5,085 nucleotides of DNA from JAZLIT01 sp045617525 (GTDB taxonomy: Bacteria > Bacillota > Bacilli > Bacillales_A > Planococcaceae): the NCBI GenBank assembly GCA_045617525.1, contig JAZLIT010000104.1, positions 1 to 5,085 on the forward strand. Direction: 5' to 3'. The notes beneath the pieces were generated by a model. That model was given only the letters and a program-made list of their open reading frames with translations, searched no databases and was not told the origin of the DNA. Positions 1-4,840 of the stretch are shown in pieces. Position numbers and translations under genes: made by a program. Positions within the stretch are counted from its first letter, which is position 1. Each line of letters begins with the position of its first letter.

Positions 1-289
1 AACTACCAAACACCGAAGGTGAGTTCGGCGCGGCTCAAAAGTGAAAACTAATTAACCATCCAATACATAAGCAAAGTTGCGGGCACCAAGAGGCGTCAGG
101 GCCAAGGAGTTCGAGGAAGCAAAGTTGCGAGGAGCGTAAGCGTACATAGTACGTGCGCACCGCAGTAACGAAGCTGACGAAGAAATTCGCCGGCCATCAC
201 GCCTCGGAAGCAGCGCCGATGGTAGTTGGGGGATGCCCCTGTGAGAGATCGACGAGCGCTTCGCACACCAAGACCTTTTAAAAGGTCTT
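1..289 (+). repeat. Copy 1 of a ~300-bp 5S-like direct repeat (5' end cut by window)
   Basis: This stretch aligns without any gap to 312-600 at a constant offset of 311 bp. By eye I count about 10 substitutions in 289 positions (for example at 34-35, 112-113, 143, 257 and 281). It is visibly GC-richer than the rest of the window. In order it contains a small CACC-GAA-GGTG hairpin (11-21), a mid-section with GCG-rich motifs, a segment like the 3' half of 5S rRNA (211-247) and a terminator hairpin (270-295). The left end is missing because the window begins inside it; copy 2 suggests about five more bases (a run of C). Long open frames exist on the minus strand, but they have no ribosome binding site and follow the repeat, so I do not call genes. 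It is probably a dispersed non-coding repeat or an rRNA-derived relic. Confidence 0.9.
211..247 (+). pseudogene. 5S rRNA 3'-half-like fragment in repeat copy 1
   Basis: The segment reads CAGCGCCGATGGTAGTTG followed by a G-run, ATG, CCCCTGTGAGAG. I recognise this from Bacillales 5S rRNA, where the same words form helices IV and V and the loop E region. The usual GAGAGTAGG that completes loop E is replaced by GAGAGATCG, and the 5' half of a 5S gene is absent, so this cannot be a functional 5S rRNA. Just upstream, CGGAAG (205-210) also occurs in 5S, but about 10 bases of the normal spacer would be missing. AGCGC (212-216) can pair with GCGCT (256-260), which would keep a hairpin around the fragment. 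The identification is from memory of the family, not from an alignment. Confidence 0.65.
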
Positions 290-295
290 TTTTTT
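270..295 (+). terminator. Intrinsic terminator ending repeat copy 1
   Basis: AAGACCTTTT/AAAAGGTCTT (270-289) is a perfect 10-bp palindrome followed by six more T residues (290-295). This is the form of a rho-independent terminator on the plus strand. The stem is AT-rich at its tip, so its strength is uncertain. It ends whatever is transcribed through copy 1; the window starts too late to show what that is. Confidence 0.7.
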
Positions 296-521
296 ATGCC
301 TAAAAGCCCCCAACTACCAAACACCGAAGGTGAGTTCGGCGCGGTACAAAAGTGAAAACTAATTAACCATCCAATACATAAGCAAAGTTGCGGGCACCAA
401 GAGGCGTCAGGGCCAAGGAGTTTAAGGAAGCAAAGTTGCGAGGAGCGTAAGCATACACAGTACGTGCGCATCGCAGTAACGAAGCTGACGAAGAAATTCG
501 CCGGCCATTACGCCTCGGAAG

Positions 522-558
522 CAGCGCCGATGGTAGTTGGGGGATGCCCCTGTGAGAG
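522..558 (+). pseudogene. 5S rRNA 3'-half-like fragment in repeat copy 2
   Basis: This is identical to the fragment at 211-247. As in copy 1, the 5' half of 5S rRNA is missing and the loop E partner strand is altered. The flanking outer pairing seen in copy 1 (AGCGC with GCGCT) is weakened here by a C-to-A change at 568. The fragment lies on the plus strand, oriented towards the hairpin at 575-606, in the way a 5S gene precedes the terminator of an rRNA operon. Confidence 0.65.
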
Positions 559-574
559 ATCGACGAGAGCTTCG

Positions 575-606
575 CACACCAAGACCTTTTAGAAGGTCTT
601 GGTGTG
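575..606. repeat. Perfect 14-bp stem hairpin at the end of repeat copy 2
   Basis: CACACCAAGACCTT and AAGGTCTTGGTGTG flank a TTAG loop, giving a perfect 14-bp stem. Unlike the homologous hairpin in copy 1 it has no T-run on either side, so it is not a standard intrinsic terminator. It may be the ancestral full-length stem, with copy 1 a version whose right arm was replaced by T residues, or it may mark an element end or an RNA processing site. Confidence 0.8.
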
Positions 607-623
607 CCCAAAAGAAGCTGAAT

Positions 624-760
624 TGAACGTTAATGAGCCATGAACGCACAAAGCTGGGCCATGAACGCACAAAGTTTGGGTTGAACGCACAAAGTTGAGC
701 CATGAACGCACAAAGCTGAGCTACGAACGCACAAACTCCCCACTCAAGCACACAAACTAG
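624..760. repeat. Tandem array of a 20-21 bp unit (GAACGCACAAA core)
   Basis: The unit TGAACGCACAAAG(C/T)TGAGCCA repeats head to tail. Clear units start at 641, 662, 682, 703 and 724. A truncated unit lies at 624 and a decayed one at 744 (TCAAGCACACAAA). Start-to-start spacing alternates between 20 and 21 bp, close to two turns of DNA. On the minus strand the core reads TTTGTGCGTTC. The unit size gives a seven-residue periodic open frame on the minus strand (AQLCAF-like words), but that frame lacks a ribosome binding site and runs into the 5S-like repeat, so I treat it as a by-product. The array lies between the 5S-like repeats and the terminator of the LytTR gene. Its function is unknown; it could be a minisatellite or a protein-binding array. 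Confidence 0.85.
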
Positions 761-790
761 CCTGAAAAAAACCAAAATCTAAGAAATACG

Positions 791-826
791 ACGAAAATAG
801 GGATGTTTCCAGTAGCAACATCCCTA
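791..826 (-). terminator. Probable terminator of the LytTR regulator gene
   Basis: TAGGGATGTT (798-807) pairs perfectly with AACATCCCTA (817-826) around a 9-nt loop. Read on the minus strand the stem is followed by TTTTCG, a short T-run, about 60 nt past the regulator's stop codon. On the plus strand the stem is followed by AAAC, so termination is more likely for the minus-strand transcript. The short T-run lowers confidence. Between the hairpin and the stop codon the only other pattern is a doubled CCCCCTAAA (851-868). Confidence 0.6.
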
Positions 827-883
827 AAACTAACTCAATAACACGGAAAACCCCCTAAACCCCCTAAATCAATACAAATACAC

Positions 884-1555
884 TCAAAACTCCAATACAG
901 CCCTCAAGTTATTTAAATATGACTGGCTAACAGGCAATTCTTTCTCATCCTTCAAAATGACAACAAAATTCGATGTCAGATCTCGTTTAATTCGTTTTAT
1001 AAAATGAATATTAATAATAAAAGAACGATGGATTCTTAAAAAATTAGAAGGGAGCTTTGTTTGCAATTCCTTTAAAGTAATTGCTGTTTTAAACTGCTCC
1101 TGCCCACTATAGAACCAAGTGCTTTTTTGTAAACTTTCAATATAAGCAATGTTTTGCACCAAGACGGGGATCCAATCTTCATTTTGTTTTCCTGTTAACA
1201 TCTTATACGGTTCAGTTGAAACCTTTTTAAAAGAGGGGGGTAATACAATGATCAGTACAGCATTTGTGTTATTAACAGATAAAGGATAGCCCACAGCGTA
1301 GTATGGTGTGTTGAATAAACTACTCTCTAAAACAGCTTCACTCTTTTTTTGACTTTCTAAAACTTTAAAAGCTAGACTGTCGCGTGGGACTTCTGATCCT
1401 ATTTCTAAGTGAATATTTTGTTCACCTGCACTGAAATATACATAGGTATATCCAACCGCAATCGCAATTGCAGCGTGCGATGGAATCCAATCTTCTACAA
1501 GTTGCTTTAACTGCTCAAATAGTTCGTTGACTATAATATTTTCCTGTTGTTGCAT
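884..1555 (-). CDS. LytTR-family one-component transcriptional regulator
   Basis: The 223-residue protein has two parts. Residues 127-221 form a LytTR DNA-binding domain, recognisable by IPVLVQNIAYIE, the signature FLRIHRSFIINI (172-183) and LPVSQSYLNNLR (207-218). Residues 1-125 form a soluble N-terminal domain (AIAIAVGYTYVYFSAG, then IHLEIGSEVPRDSLAFKVL, then LFNTPYYAVGYPL) that looks like a small PAS- or Cache-type ligand sensor; that assignment is inferred from pattern only. There is no receiver domain with a phospho-acceptor Asp and no membrane segment, so it should act alone in the cytoplasm. I chose the ATG at 1555 because AAGGGAG lies 8 nt upstream (1564-1570); an in-frame ATG ten codons earlier would put that site inside the gene. 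EDWIP occurs twice (21-25 and 126-130). It is transcribed divergently from aceA across a 216-bp gap, making aceA its likeliest target. LytTR regulators usually bind paired direct repeats upstream of promoters. Confidence 0.88.
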   Translation of the reverse strand: MQQQENIIVNELFEQLKQLVEDWIPSHAAIAIAVGYTYVYFSAGEQNIHLEIGSEVPRDSLAFKVLESQKKSEAVLESSLFNTPYYAVGYPLSVNNTNAVLIIVLPPSFKKVSTEPYKMLTGKQNEDWIPVLVQNIAYIESLQKSTWFYSGQEQFKTAITLKELQTKLPSNFLRIHRSFIINIHFIKRIKRDLTSNFVVILKDEKELPVSQSYLNNLRAVLEF

Positions 1556-1680
1556 ATAGCACGCTCCCTTTTTACAATTCAACATTTTTCCATTTCATCC
1601 ATTGTATACTATATTTCGTCGGTAAATTCAGATAATTCATCGGAAAATAATGAAAAATTTCTCCGTCTGTTATATATTAA

Positions 1681-1706
1681 TTTACACAAAGGGAAGCTGT
1701 TATGAT
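1681..1706 (+). promoter_or_regulatory. Candidate aceA promoter
   Basis: TTTACA (1681-1686) is a good -35 hexamer, and TATGAT (1701-1706) a good -10 hexamer, but they are only 14 bp apart. With the standard 17-bp spacing TTTACA would pair with the poorer GATACA (1704-1709), and TATGAT would pair with a very weak -35. Either way the promoter looks imperfect. The -10 box sits inside the dyad CTGT-TATGAT-ACAG (1697-1710), so a protein bound there would cover it. The predicted start of transcription, about 1713, leaves a leader of roughly 60 nt. Confidence 0.45.
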
Positions 1707-1712
1707 ACAGTT

Positions 1713-1730
1713 TTGAAAAAATAATTTCAA
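1713..1730. promoter_or_regulatory. Perfect dyad TTGAAA-N6-TTTCAA, candidate operator
   Basis: Two perfect 6-bp arms flank AAATAA just downstream of the candidate -10 box, at about +1 to +18 of the predicted transcript. That is a usual place for a repressor site. It lacks the central CG expected of a catabolite-responsive element bound by CcpA, so I do not call it a cre site. In this AT-rich setting a chance dyad is possible. Confidence 0.4.
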
Positions 1731-1771
1731 TGACAGCTTAATTTTTACAATTGGGAAGGTGGAAATATACA

Positions 1772-3052
1772 ATGTCAACTCGTCAAGAAAAAATCAATGC
1801 AATCACTAAGGATTGGGCAGAAAATCCACGTTGGGCAGGTATTGAGCGCGGATATACAGCAGATGAAGTAGTTAAATTACAAGGATCAGTAGTTATTGAA
1901 CAAACATTAGCATCTCGTGGTGCAAAACGTCTTTGGAACTCTTTACACACAGAGCCATTTGTAAACGCTTTAGGTGCATTAACGGGTAACCAAGCAATGC
2001 AACAAGTAAAAGCAGGTTTACAAGCAATCTACTTATCGGGGTGGCAAGTAGCGGCTGATGCAAACAACGCAGGTCAAATGTATCCTGACCAATCTTTATA
2101 TCCAGCAAACTCTGTACCACAAGTAGTTAAACGTATTAACCAAGCGCTACAACGTGCTGACCAAATCGATCAATCTGAAGGTAATGAAGGCTTTGACTGG
2201 TTCGCGCCAATCGTAGCTGACGCTGAAGCAGGATTCGGTGGTCCACTTAACGTATTTGAGTTAGTAAAAGGCATGGTTGAAGCGGGTGCTTCAGGCGTAC
2301 ATTTAGAAGACCAATTAGCTTCTGAGAAAAAATGCGGTCACTTAGGTGGTAAAGTATTACTACCAACGCAAAATGCAGTACGTAACTTAATCGCAGCTCG
2401 TCTTGCAGCTGACGTAATGGGCGTTGATACTATATTAATTGCTCGTACAGACGCTGATGCAGCTGACATGGTAACATCTGATATTGATCCACGGGATGCA
2501 GAGTTCATCACTGGAGAACGTACACCTGAAGGCTTCTACCGTACAACTCCAGGTCTTAAACAAGCAATCGCTCGTGGTTTAGCATACGCTCCATACGCAG
2601 ATTTAATCTGGTGCGAAACATCTCACCCTTCGTTAGACGAAGCGCGTGAATTCGCTGCAGCAATCCATGCTGAATTCCCAGGGAAAATGTTAGCGTATAA
2701 CTGCTCTCCATCATTCAACTGGAAAGCTAAACTATCTGATGCTGAAATCGCTGAGTACCAACGTGAATTAGGGAAGCTTGGCTACAAGTTCCAATTCATC
2801 ACACTTGCTGGTTTCCACAGCTTAAACTACGCAATGTTCGAGCTTGCGCATGATTACAAAGACAATGGTATGGCTGCATACTCTAAGCTACAACAAGCTG
2901 AGTTTGCTGCAGAAAGTAAAGGCTACACTGCAACTCGTCATCAACGCGAAGTTGGTACTGGTTACTTTGACGAAGTATCGCAAGTTATTTCAGGCGGTCA
3001 GTCTTCAACTACTGCAATGTCTGGATCTACTGAAACAGAGCAATTCGTTTAA
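1772..3052 (+). CDS. aceA: Isocitrate lyase
   Basis: Isocitrate lyase (EC 4.1.3.1) splits isocitrate into glyoxylate and succinate in the cytoplasm, the first step of the glyoxylate shunt that allows growth on acetate or fatty acids. At 426 residues it has normal bacterial length. All hallmark motifs are present: SGWQVA (89-94), the metal-site ADAEAGFGG (149-157), the catalytic loop KKCGHLGGK (186-194, catalytic Cys188), NCSPSFNW (310-317), TLAGFHSLN (344-352), GTGYFDEV (395-402) and the C-terminal GSTETEQF lid segment. I chose the ATG at 1772: AAGGTGG (1756-1762) sits 9 nt upstream, and the protein then begins MSTRQEKI as expected. A TTG seven codons earlier lies within the ribosome binding region and is unlikely. 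Codon use is strongly biased (CGT, GTA, GCT, CAA), suggesting high expression. Malate synthase, the partner enzyme, is not in the window. No strong terminator follows the stop codon closely. Confidence 0.97.
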   Translation: MSTRQEKINAITKDWAENPRWAGIERGYTADEVVKLQGSVVIEQTLASRGAKRLWNSLHTEPFVNALGALTGNQAMQQVKAGLQAIYLSGWQVAADANNAGQMYPDQSLYPANSVPQVVKRINQALQRADQIDQSEGNEGFDWFAPIVADAEAGFGGPLNVFELVKGMVEAGASGVHLEDQLASEKKCGHLGGKVLLPTQNAVRNLIAARLAADVMGVDTILIARTDADAADMVTSDIDPRDAEFITGERTPEGFYRTTPGLKQAIARGLAYAPYADLIWCETSHPSLDEAREFAAAIHAEFPGKMLAYNCSPSFNWKAKLSDAEIAEYQRELGKLGYKFQFITLAGFHSLNYAMFELAHDYKDNGMAAYSKLQQAEFAAESKGYTATRHQREVGTGYFDEVSQVISGGQSSTTAMSGSTETEQFV

Positions 3053-3206
3053 GTCGTTACCTTAATCAAGGAATTTTAATTGTGGGCACCCGAATTTTAG
3101 TTAAACCACACGGATTCGATGCTCGCAATTTTAATTAGAATTAGTGTTAGCGAATTAGCAAAGAATCTGTTGCAAAATACATGTCTATTGGGGAATGGAC
3201 CGTCTG
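3053..3206. other. AT-rich 3' region of aceA without a clear gene
   Basis: I see no coding sequence or strong terminator here. The only hairpins are weak: CCTT-AATC-AAGG (3060-3071), followed by AATTTT, and TGTGG/CCACA with a 20-nt loop (3081-3110). AATTTTAATT is repeated at about 3072 and 3127, and AATTAG occurs three times between 3134 and 3168. Transcripts from aceA may therefore run on to the hairpin at 3407. Confidence 0.5.
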
Positions 3207-3213
3207 AAAGTAA

Positions 3214-3230
3214 ACACATTGCCAATGTGT
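3214..3230. promoter_or_regulatory. 17-bp perfect palindrome ACACATT-GCC-AATGTGT
   Basis: Seven-base arms match perfectly around GCC. The right arm ends 17 bp before TATAAT (3248-3253), so the dyad overlaps the place where the -35 box of that promoter would be. No T-run follows on either strand, which argues against a terminator. It is a reasonable operator candidate for the promoter serving the aminotransferase or a small RNA. Confidence 0.45.
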
Positions 3231-3245
3231 AACTACTGTTCAAAA

Positions 3246-3253
3246 TGTATAAT
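3246..3253 (+). promoter_or_regulatory. Candidate -10 box TGTATAAT upstream of the aminotransferase
   Basis: A perfect TATAAT (3248-3253) sits after TG, though without the one-base gap of a canonical extended -10. The hexamer 17 bp upstream (ATGTGT, the right arm of the palindrome) is a poor -35 box. Transcription would start near 3260, giving a leader of about 227 nt before the aminotransferase start codon. A second, weaker candidate is TTGGCT (3329-3334) with CATTAT (3353-3358), 18 bp apart. Confidence 0.4.
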
Positions 3254-3259
3254 GCCTTT

Positions 3260-3447
3260 GGAAAAAGTAGATTTCCGTCCTTTCTGATTAGCGAACGAAA
3301 ACTAATTCAAAGAAATATAATTTCTACTTTGGCTGCTGAAAATCAGCTACTACATTATAAACATGGATGCCTCCGTGTCATATAAGTAAACACCCACAAG
3401 TGGTGAAACGTTGCTTTAGTCTTACCATGACTAGAGCAGCGTTTTTT
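3260..3447 (+). ncRNA. Candidate structured leader RNA or small RNA before the aminotransferase
   Basis: If transcription starts near 3260, the RNA could fold into a series of elements. AAAGTAGA (3264-3271) pairs with TCTACTTT (3323-3330) and encloses ATTAG/CTAAT (3287-3291 with 3302-3306). GCTGA-AAA-TCAGC (3335-3347) follows, then ACATGGA-TGCC-TCCGTGT with one G-U pair (3361-3378), then CACC/GGTG (3391-3405), and finally a strong terminator (3407-3447). This is the usual layout of a transcription-attenuating leader. AAGTGGTGAAACG (3398-3410) just before the terminator faintly recalls a T-box sequence, but it lacks the canonical GGTACC-like core and I see no typical stem I. No known riboswitch class is recognised. 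It may equally be an independent RNA of about 190 nt or the 3' end of the aceA transcript. Confidence 0.35.
3407..3447 (+). terminator. Strong intrinsic terminator 39 nt before the aminotransferase start
   Basis: AACGTTGCTTTAGTC (3407-3421) pairs with GACTAGAGCAGCGTT (3429-3443) over 15 bp with two wobble pairs and a 7-nt loop. T residues continue to 3447. This is the best terminator in the window. It lies 355 nt past the aceA stop codon, so it may end aceA transcripts, but its closeness to the next gene leaves almost no room for a promoter in between. That makes conditional read-through plausible. Confidence 0.85.
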
Positions 3448-3486
3448 CATTGCATCAATTATTAAGAAGAAAGAGGGCGTCAATAA

Positions 3487-4656
3487 ATGCGAAATAAAGA
3501 AATGTTATTAGTGCCAGGGCCAACGCCAGTAGTAGAAGAGATCTATGAGGCACTAGCAAGTGAAATACGTGGACATACGGATCCGCGTTTTGTGGAAATT
3601 TTTAAGCGCTCAATCGAAAATACGAAAACGCTTTTTAATACGGATGGAGAAGTATATATTGTTGCCGGATCTGGTACGCTAGCGATGGAAATGGCGATTG
3701 TAAATACGGTTGGCAGGGGAGAACGCCTTTTAATTATTAGCCATGGTTATTTTGGCGATCGTTTTTCACCACTTGCCAAGGCATTTGGAATTTACGTCGA
3801 TGTGTTACAGGCTAATTGGGGAGAACAAGTCGATGTAGAAGCAGTTCGTGCGCAGCTAAGACTGCATACGTATAAAGCGGTAACTGTAACGCACGCAGAT
3901 ACATCTACAGGCGTTGTGGCCAATTTAGAAGAGCTGATCCCGTTAATTAAGGCTGCTGGGGCATTAGCAATTGTTGACGGTGTTGTCGCTACTGCAGCAC
4001 TGCAAGAGGATATGTCAAAGGCATACGGTAATAACGAAGCTTACAAAATTGATATCGTATTAACAGGATCGCAAAAAGCAATTGGAATCCCGCCTGGGTT
4101 AGCGATTGTTGCATTTAGCCAAAAAGCATTAGCTGCACGTGAAGCACTTGGAGCAATCCCTGCGTATTACACAGATATTGTGAACTGGCGTCCGATTATG
4201 AACAACCCAGCGAACTATTTTGCGACACCACCAGTAAATTTAATTTATGCGTATGATGAAGCGCTAAAAATCGTTTTAGCTGAGGGAATGGAGGCACGTG
4301 AAGCGCGCCATTTAGCTTTTGGACGAGGGGTTCGTGCAGCATTAATAACATATGGTATGAAGCCTTTAGCGCAGGAGGAAGTTGCGGCTGCAACACTGAG
4401 CTGTATTTACTATCCTGATGGTGTTGAAGATGCACCATTCCGCGCAGGCTTAGCAGCACGTGGCATGATTGTGGCAGGTTCACTTGCGCATCTTGCGGGT
4501 AAGGCATTCCGTATCGGGCACATGGGGAATACAACAGCCGAAATGCTCGAACGGGCGATTACGATTATCGGTGAGGTTTTAAATGAACAAGGGCATCCAG
4601 CTGATGTTGCACAAGCCCTTACTATATTTAAAGAACAACAACAAATGATGGTCTGA
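3487..4656 (+). CDS. Class V aminotransferase, alanine/serine--glyoxylate type
   Basis: This 389-residue protein is a PLP-dependent fold-type I enzyme of the alanine--glyoxylate / serine--pyruvate aminotransferase family, acting in the cytoplasm. Visible motifs: LLVPGPTPV at the N-terminus (7-15), cofactor-phosphate loop GSGT (61-64), THADTSTGV (135-143), cofactor-ring aspartate in AIVDGVV (D164), the PLP lysine in TGSQKAIGIPPGL (K197), and FRIGHMGN (341-348), whose Arg342 should bind the substrate carboxylate. Length is normal. The ATG has AAAGAGGG (3470-3477) 9 nt upstream. The exact substrates are open. Relatives include alanine--glyoxylate transaminase, the purine-catabolic PucG enzyme, and serine-pathway enzymes often paired with serA. 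Proximity to isocitrate lyase favours glyoxylate as amino acceptor, giving glycine, but purine-catabolism genes or serA are not visible here to test this. A terminator hairpin just upstream suggests regulated read-through. Codon use is less biased than in aceA. Confidence 0.92.
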   Translation: MRNKEMLLVPGPTPVVEEIYEALASEIRGHTDPRFVEIFKRSIENTKTLFNTDGEVYIVAGSGTLAMEMAIVNTVGRGERLLIISHGYFGDRFSPLAKAFGIYVDVLQANWGEQVDVEAVRAQLRLHTYKAVTVTHADTSTGVVANLEELIPLIKAAGALAIVDGVVATAALQEDMSKAYGNNEAYKIDIVLTGSQKAIGIPPGLAIVAFSQKALAAREALGAIPAYYTDIVNWRPIMNNPANYFATPPVNLIYAYDEALKIVLAEGMEAREARHLAFGRGVRAALITYGMKPLAQEEVAAATLSCIYYPDGVEDAPFRAGLAARGMIVAGSLAHLAGKAFRIGHMGNTTAEMLERAITIIGEVLNEQGHPADVAQALTIFKEQQQMMV

Positions 4657-4734
4657 AAATAGGTCGGAAAAGAGTAGTTATTGTGTAACAGGTTTTGGTT
4701 GATGGGGAGAAAACATTAAATAACAAACTAATTG

Positions 4735-4770
4735 GGGACACAATTCACATATGAATTGTCCCTATTTTTT
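4735..4770 (+). terminator. Terminator of the aminotransferase gene
   Basis: GGGACA (4735-4740) pairs with TGTCCC (4757-4762) and ATTCA (4743-4747) with TGAAT (4752-4756) around CATA, leaving a 2-nt bulge. The stem is followed by TA and six T residues (4765-4770). It lies about 80 nt after the stop codon, so the aminotransferase transcript should end here. Confidence 0.8.
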
Positions 4771-4791
4771 AAAAGGGGAATAGGTAATTTA

Positions 4792-4800
4792 TGTTAAAAT
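4792..4800 (+). promoter_or_regulatory. Candidate extended -10 promoter TGTTAAAAT
   Basis: TG, one base, then TAAAAT is an extended -10 element with one mismatch. It lies soon after the aminotransferase terminator, as expected for the next transcription unit. No convincing -35 hexamer is visible 17 bp upstream. Transcription would start near 4807 and run into the dyads at 4841-4878. Confidence 0.35.
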
Positions 4801-4840
4801 AAATATATAGGTGTTTCAACGAATTTATGAGATTTACATC

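Larger units (their letters stand above)
307..606 (+). repeat. Copy 2 of the ~300-bp 5S-like direct repeat
   Basis: This copy is colinear with copy 1 and about 96-97% identical, separated from it by roughly 20 bp of AT-rich DNA. It starts with CCCCCAACTACCA (307-319), which is the exact reverse complement of TGGTAGTTGGGGG inside its own 5S-like segment (531-543), so the element carries a perfect 13-bp internal inverted repeat about 210 bp apart. Its right end differs from copy 1. The hairpin is extended to a perfect 14-bp stem (575-606), whereas copy 1 has a shorter stem followed by a T-run. The high identity suggests recent duplication or ongoing homogenisation. No protein gene is supported inside it. 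Exact element borders cannot be set from two copies. Confidence 0.9.
1556..1771. promoter_or_regulatory. Divergent LytTR-aceA promoter region
   Basis: This 216-bp AT-rich region separates the two divergent start codons and must hold both promoters. CTGTTAT occurs twice, 30 bp apart (1667-1673 and 1697-1703). AAGCTGT (1694-1700) is mirrored by ACAGCTT (1733-1739). For the minus-strand gene, TATAGT (complement of 1608-1613) or the overlapping TATACA could serve as a -10 box, but I see no good -35 box. Weak -35 elements on both sides would fit activator-dependent transcription. I could not find two convincing matches to the published LytTR direct-repeat consensus with 12-13 bp between them; the best single match is ACAGTTTTG (1707-1715). 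Confidence 0.55.

Noticed and set aside
211..247. A functional 5S rRNA gene.
   Set aside because: Only the 3' half is recognisable; the 5' half and the normal loop E partner strand are missing.
641..760. A CRISPR array.
   Set aside because: The repeats are directly adjacent with no unique spacers of 30 bp or more, and the units decay at both ends.
52..775. Long minus-strand open frames across the 5S-like repeats and the tandem array.
   Set aside because: They follow the repeat periodicity, have no ribosome binding site, and one copies the other because the DNA is duplicated. The plus strand carries rRNA-like sequence.
851..868. Doubled CCCCCTAAA, resembling a telomere-type G-rich repeat on the minus strand.
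   Set aside because: Only two units are present; too few to support any structural or functional claim.
1713..1730. A CcpA cre site upstream of aceA.
   Set aside because: The dyad lacks the central CG and the expected spacing of the cre consensus.
1893..2120. A minus-strand open frame inside aceA.
   Set aside because: It is antisense to a clear isocitrate lyase gene and has no ribosome binding site or recognisable product.
2844..3065. A plus-strand open frame overlapping the aceA 3' end.
   Set aside because: It is an out-of-frame shadow of conserved aceA sequence.
3150..3447. A canonical T-box riboswitch.
   Set aside because: There is no stem I with the usual conserved loops, and the T-box-like words before the terminator lack the canonical core. 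I keep only an unclassified leader.
4196..4534. A minus-strand open frame inside the aminotransferase gene.
   Set aside because: It is antisense to a well-conserved gene and shows no independent coding signals.
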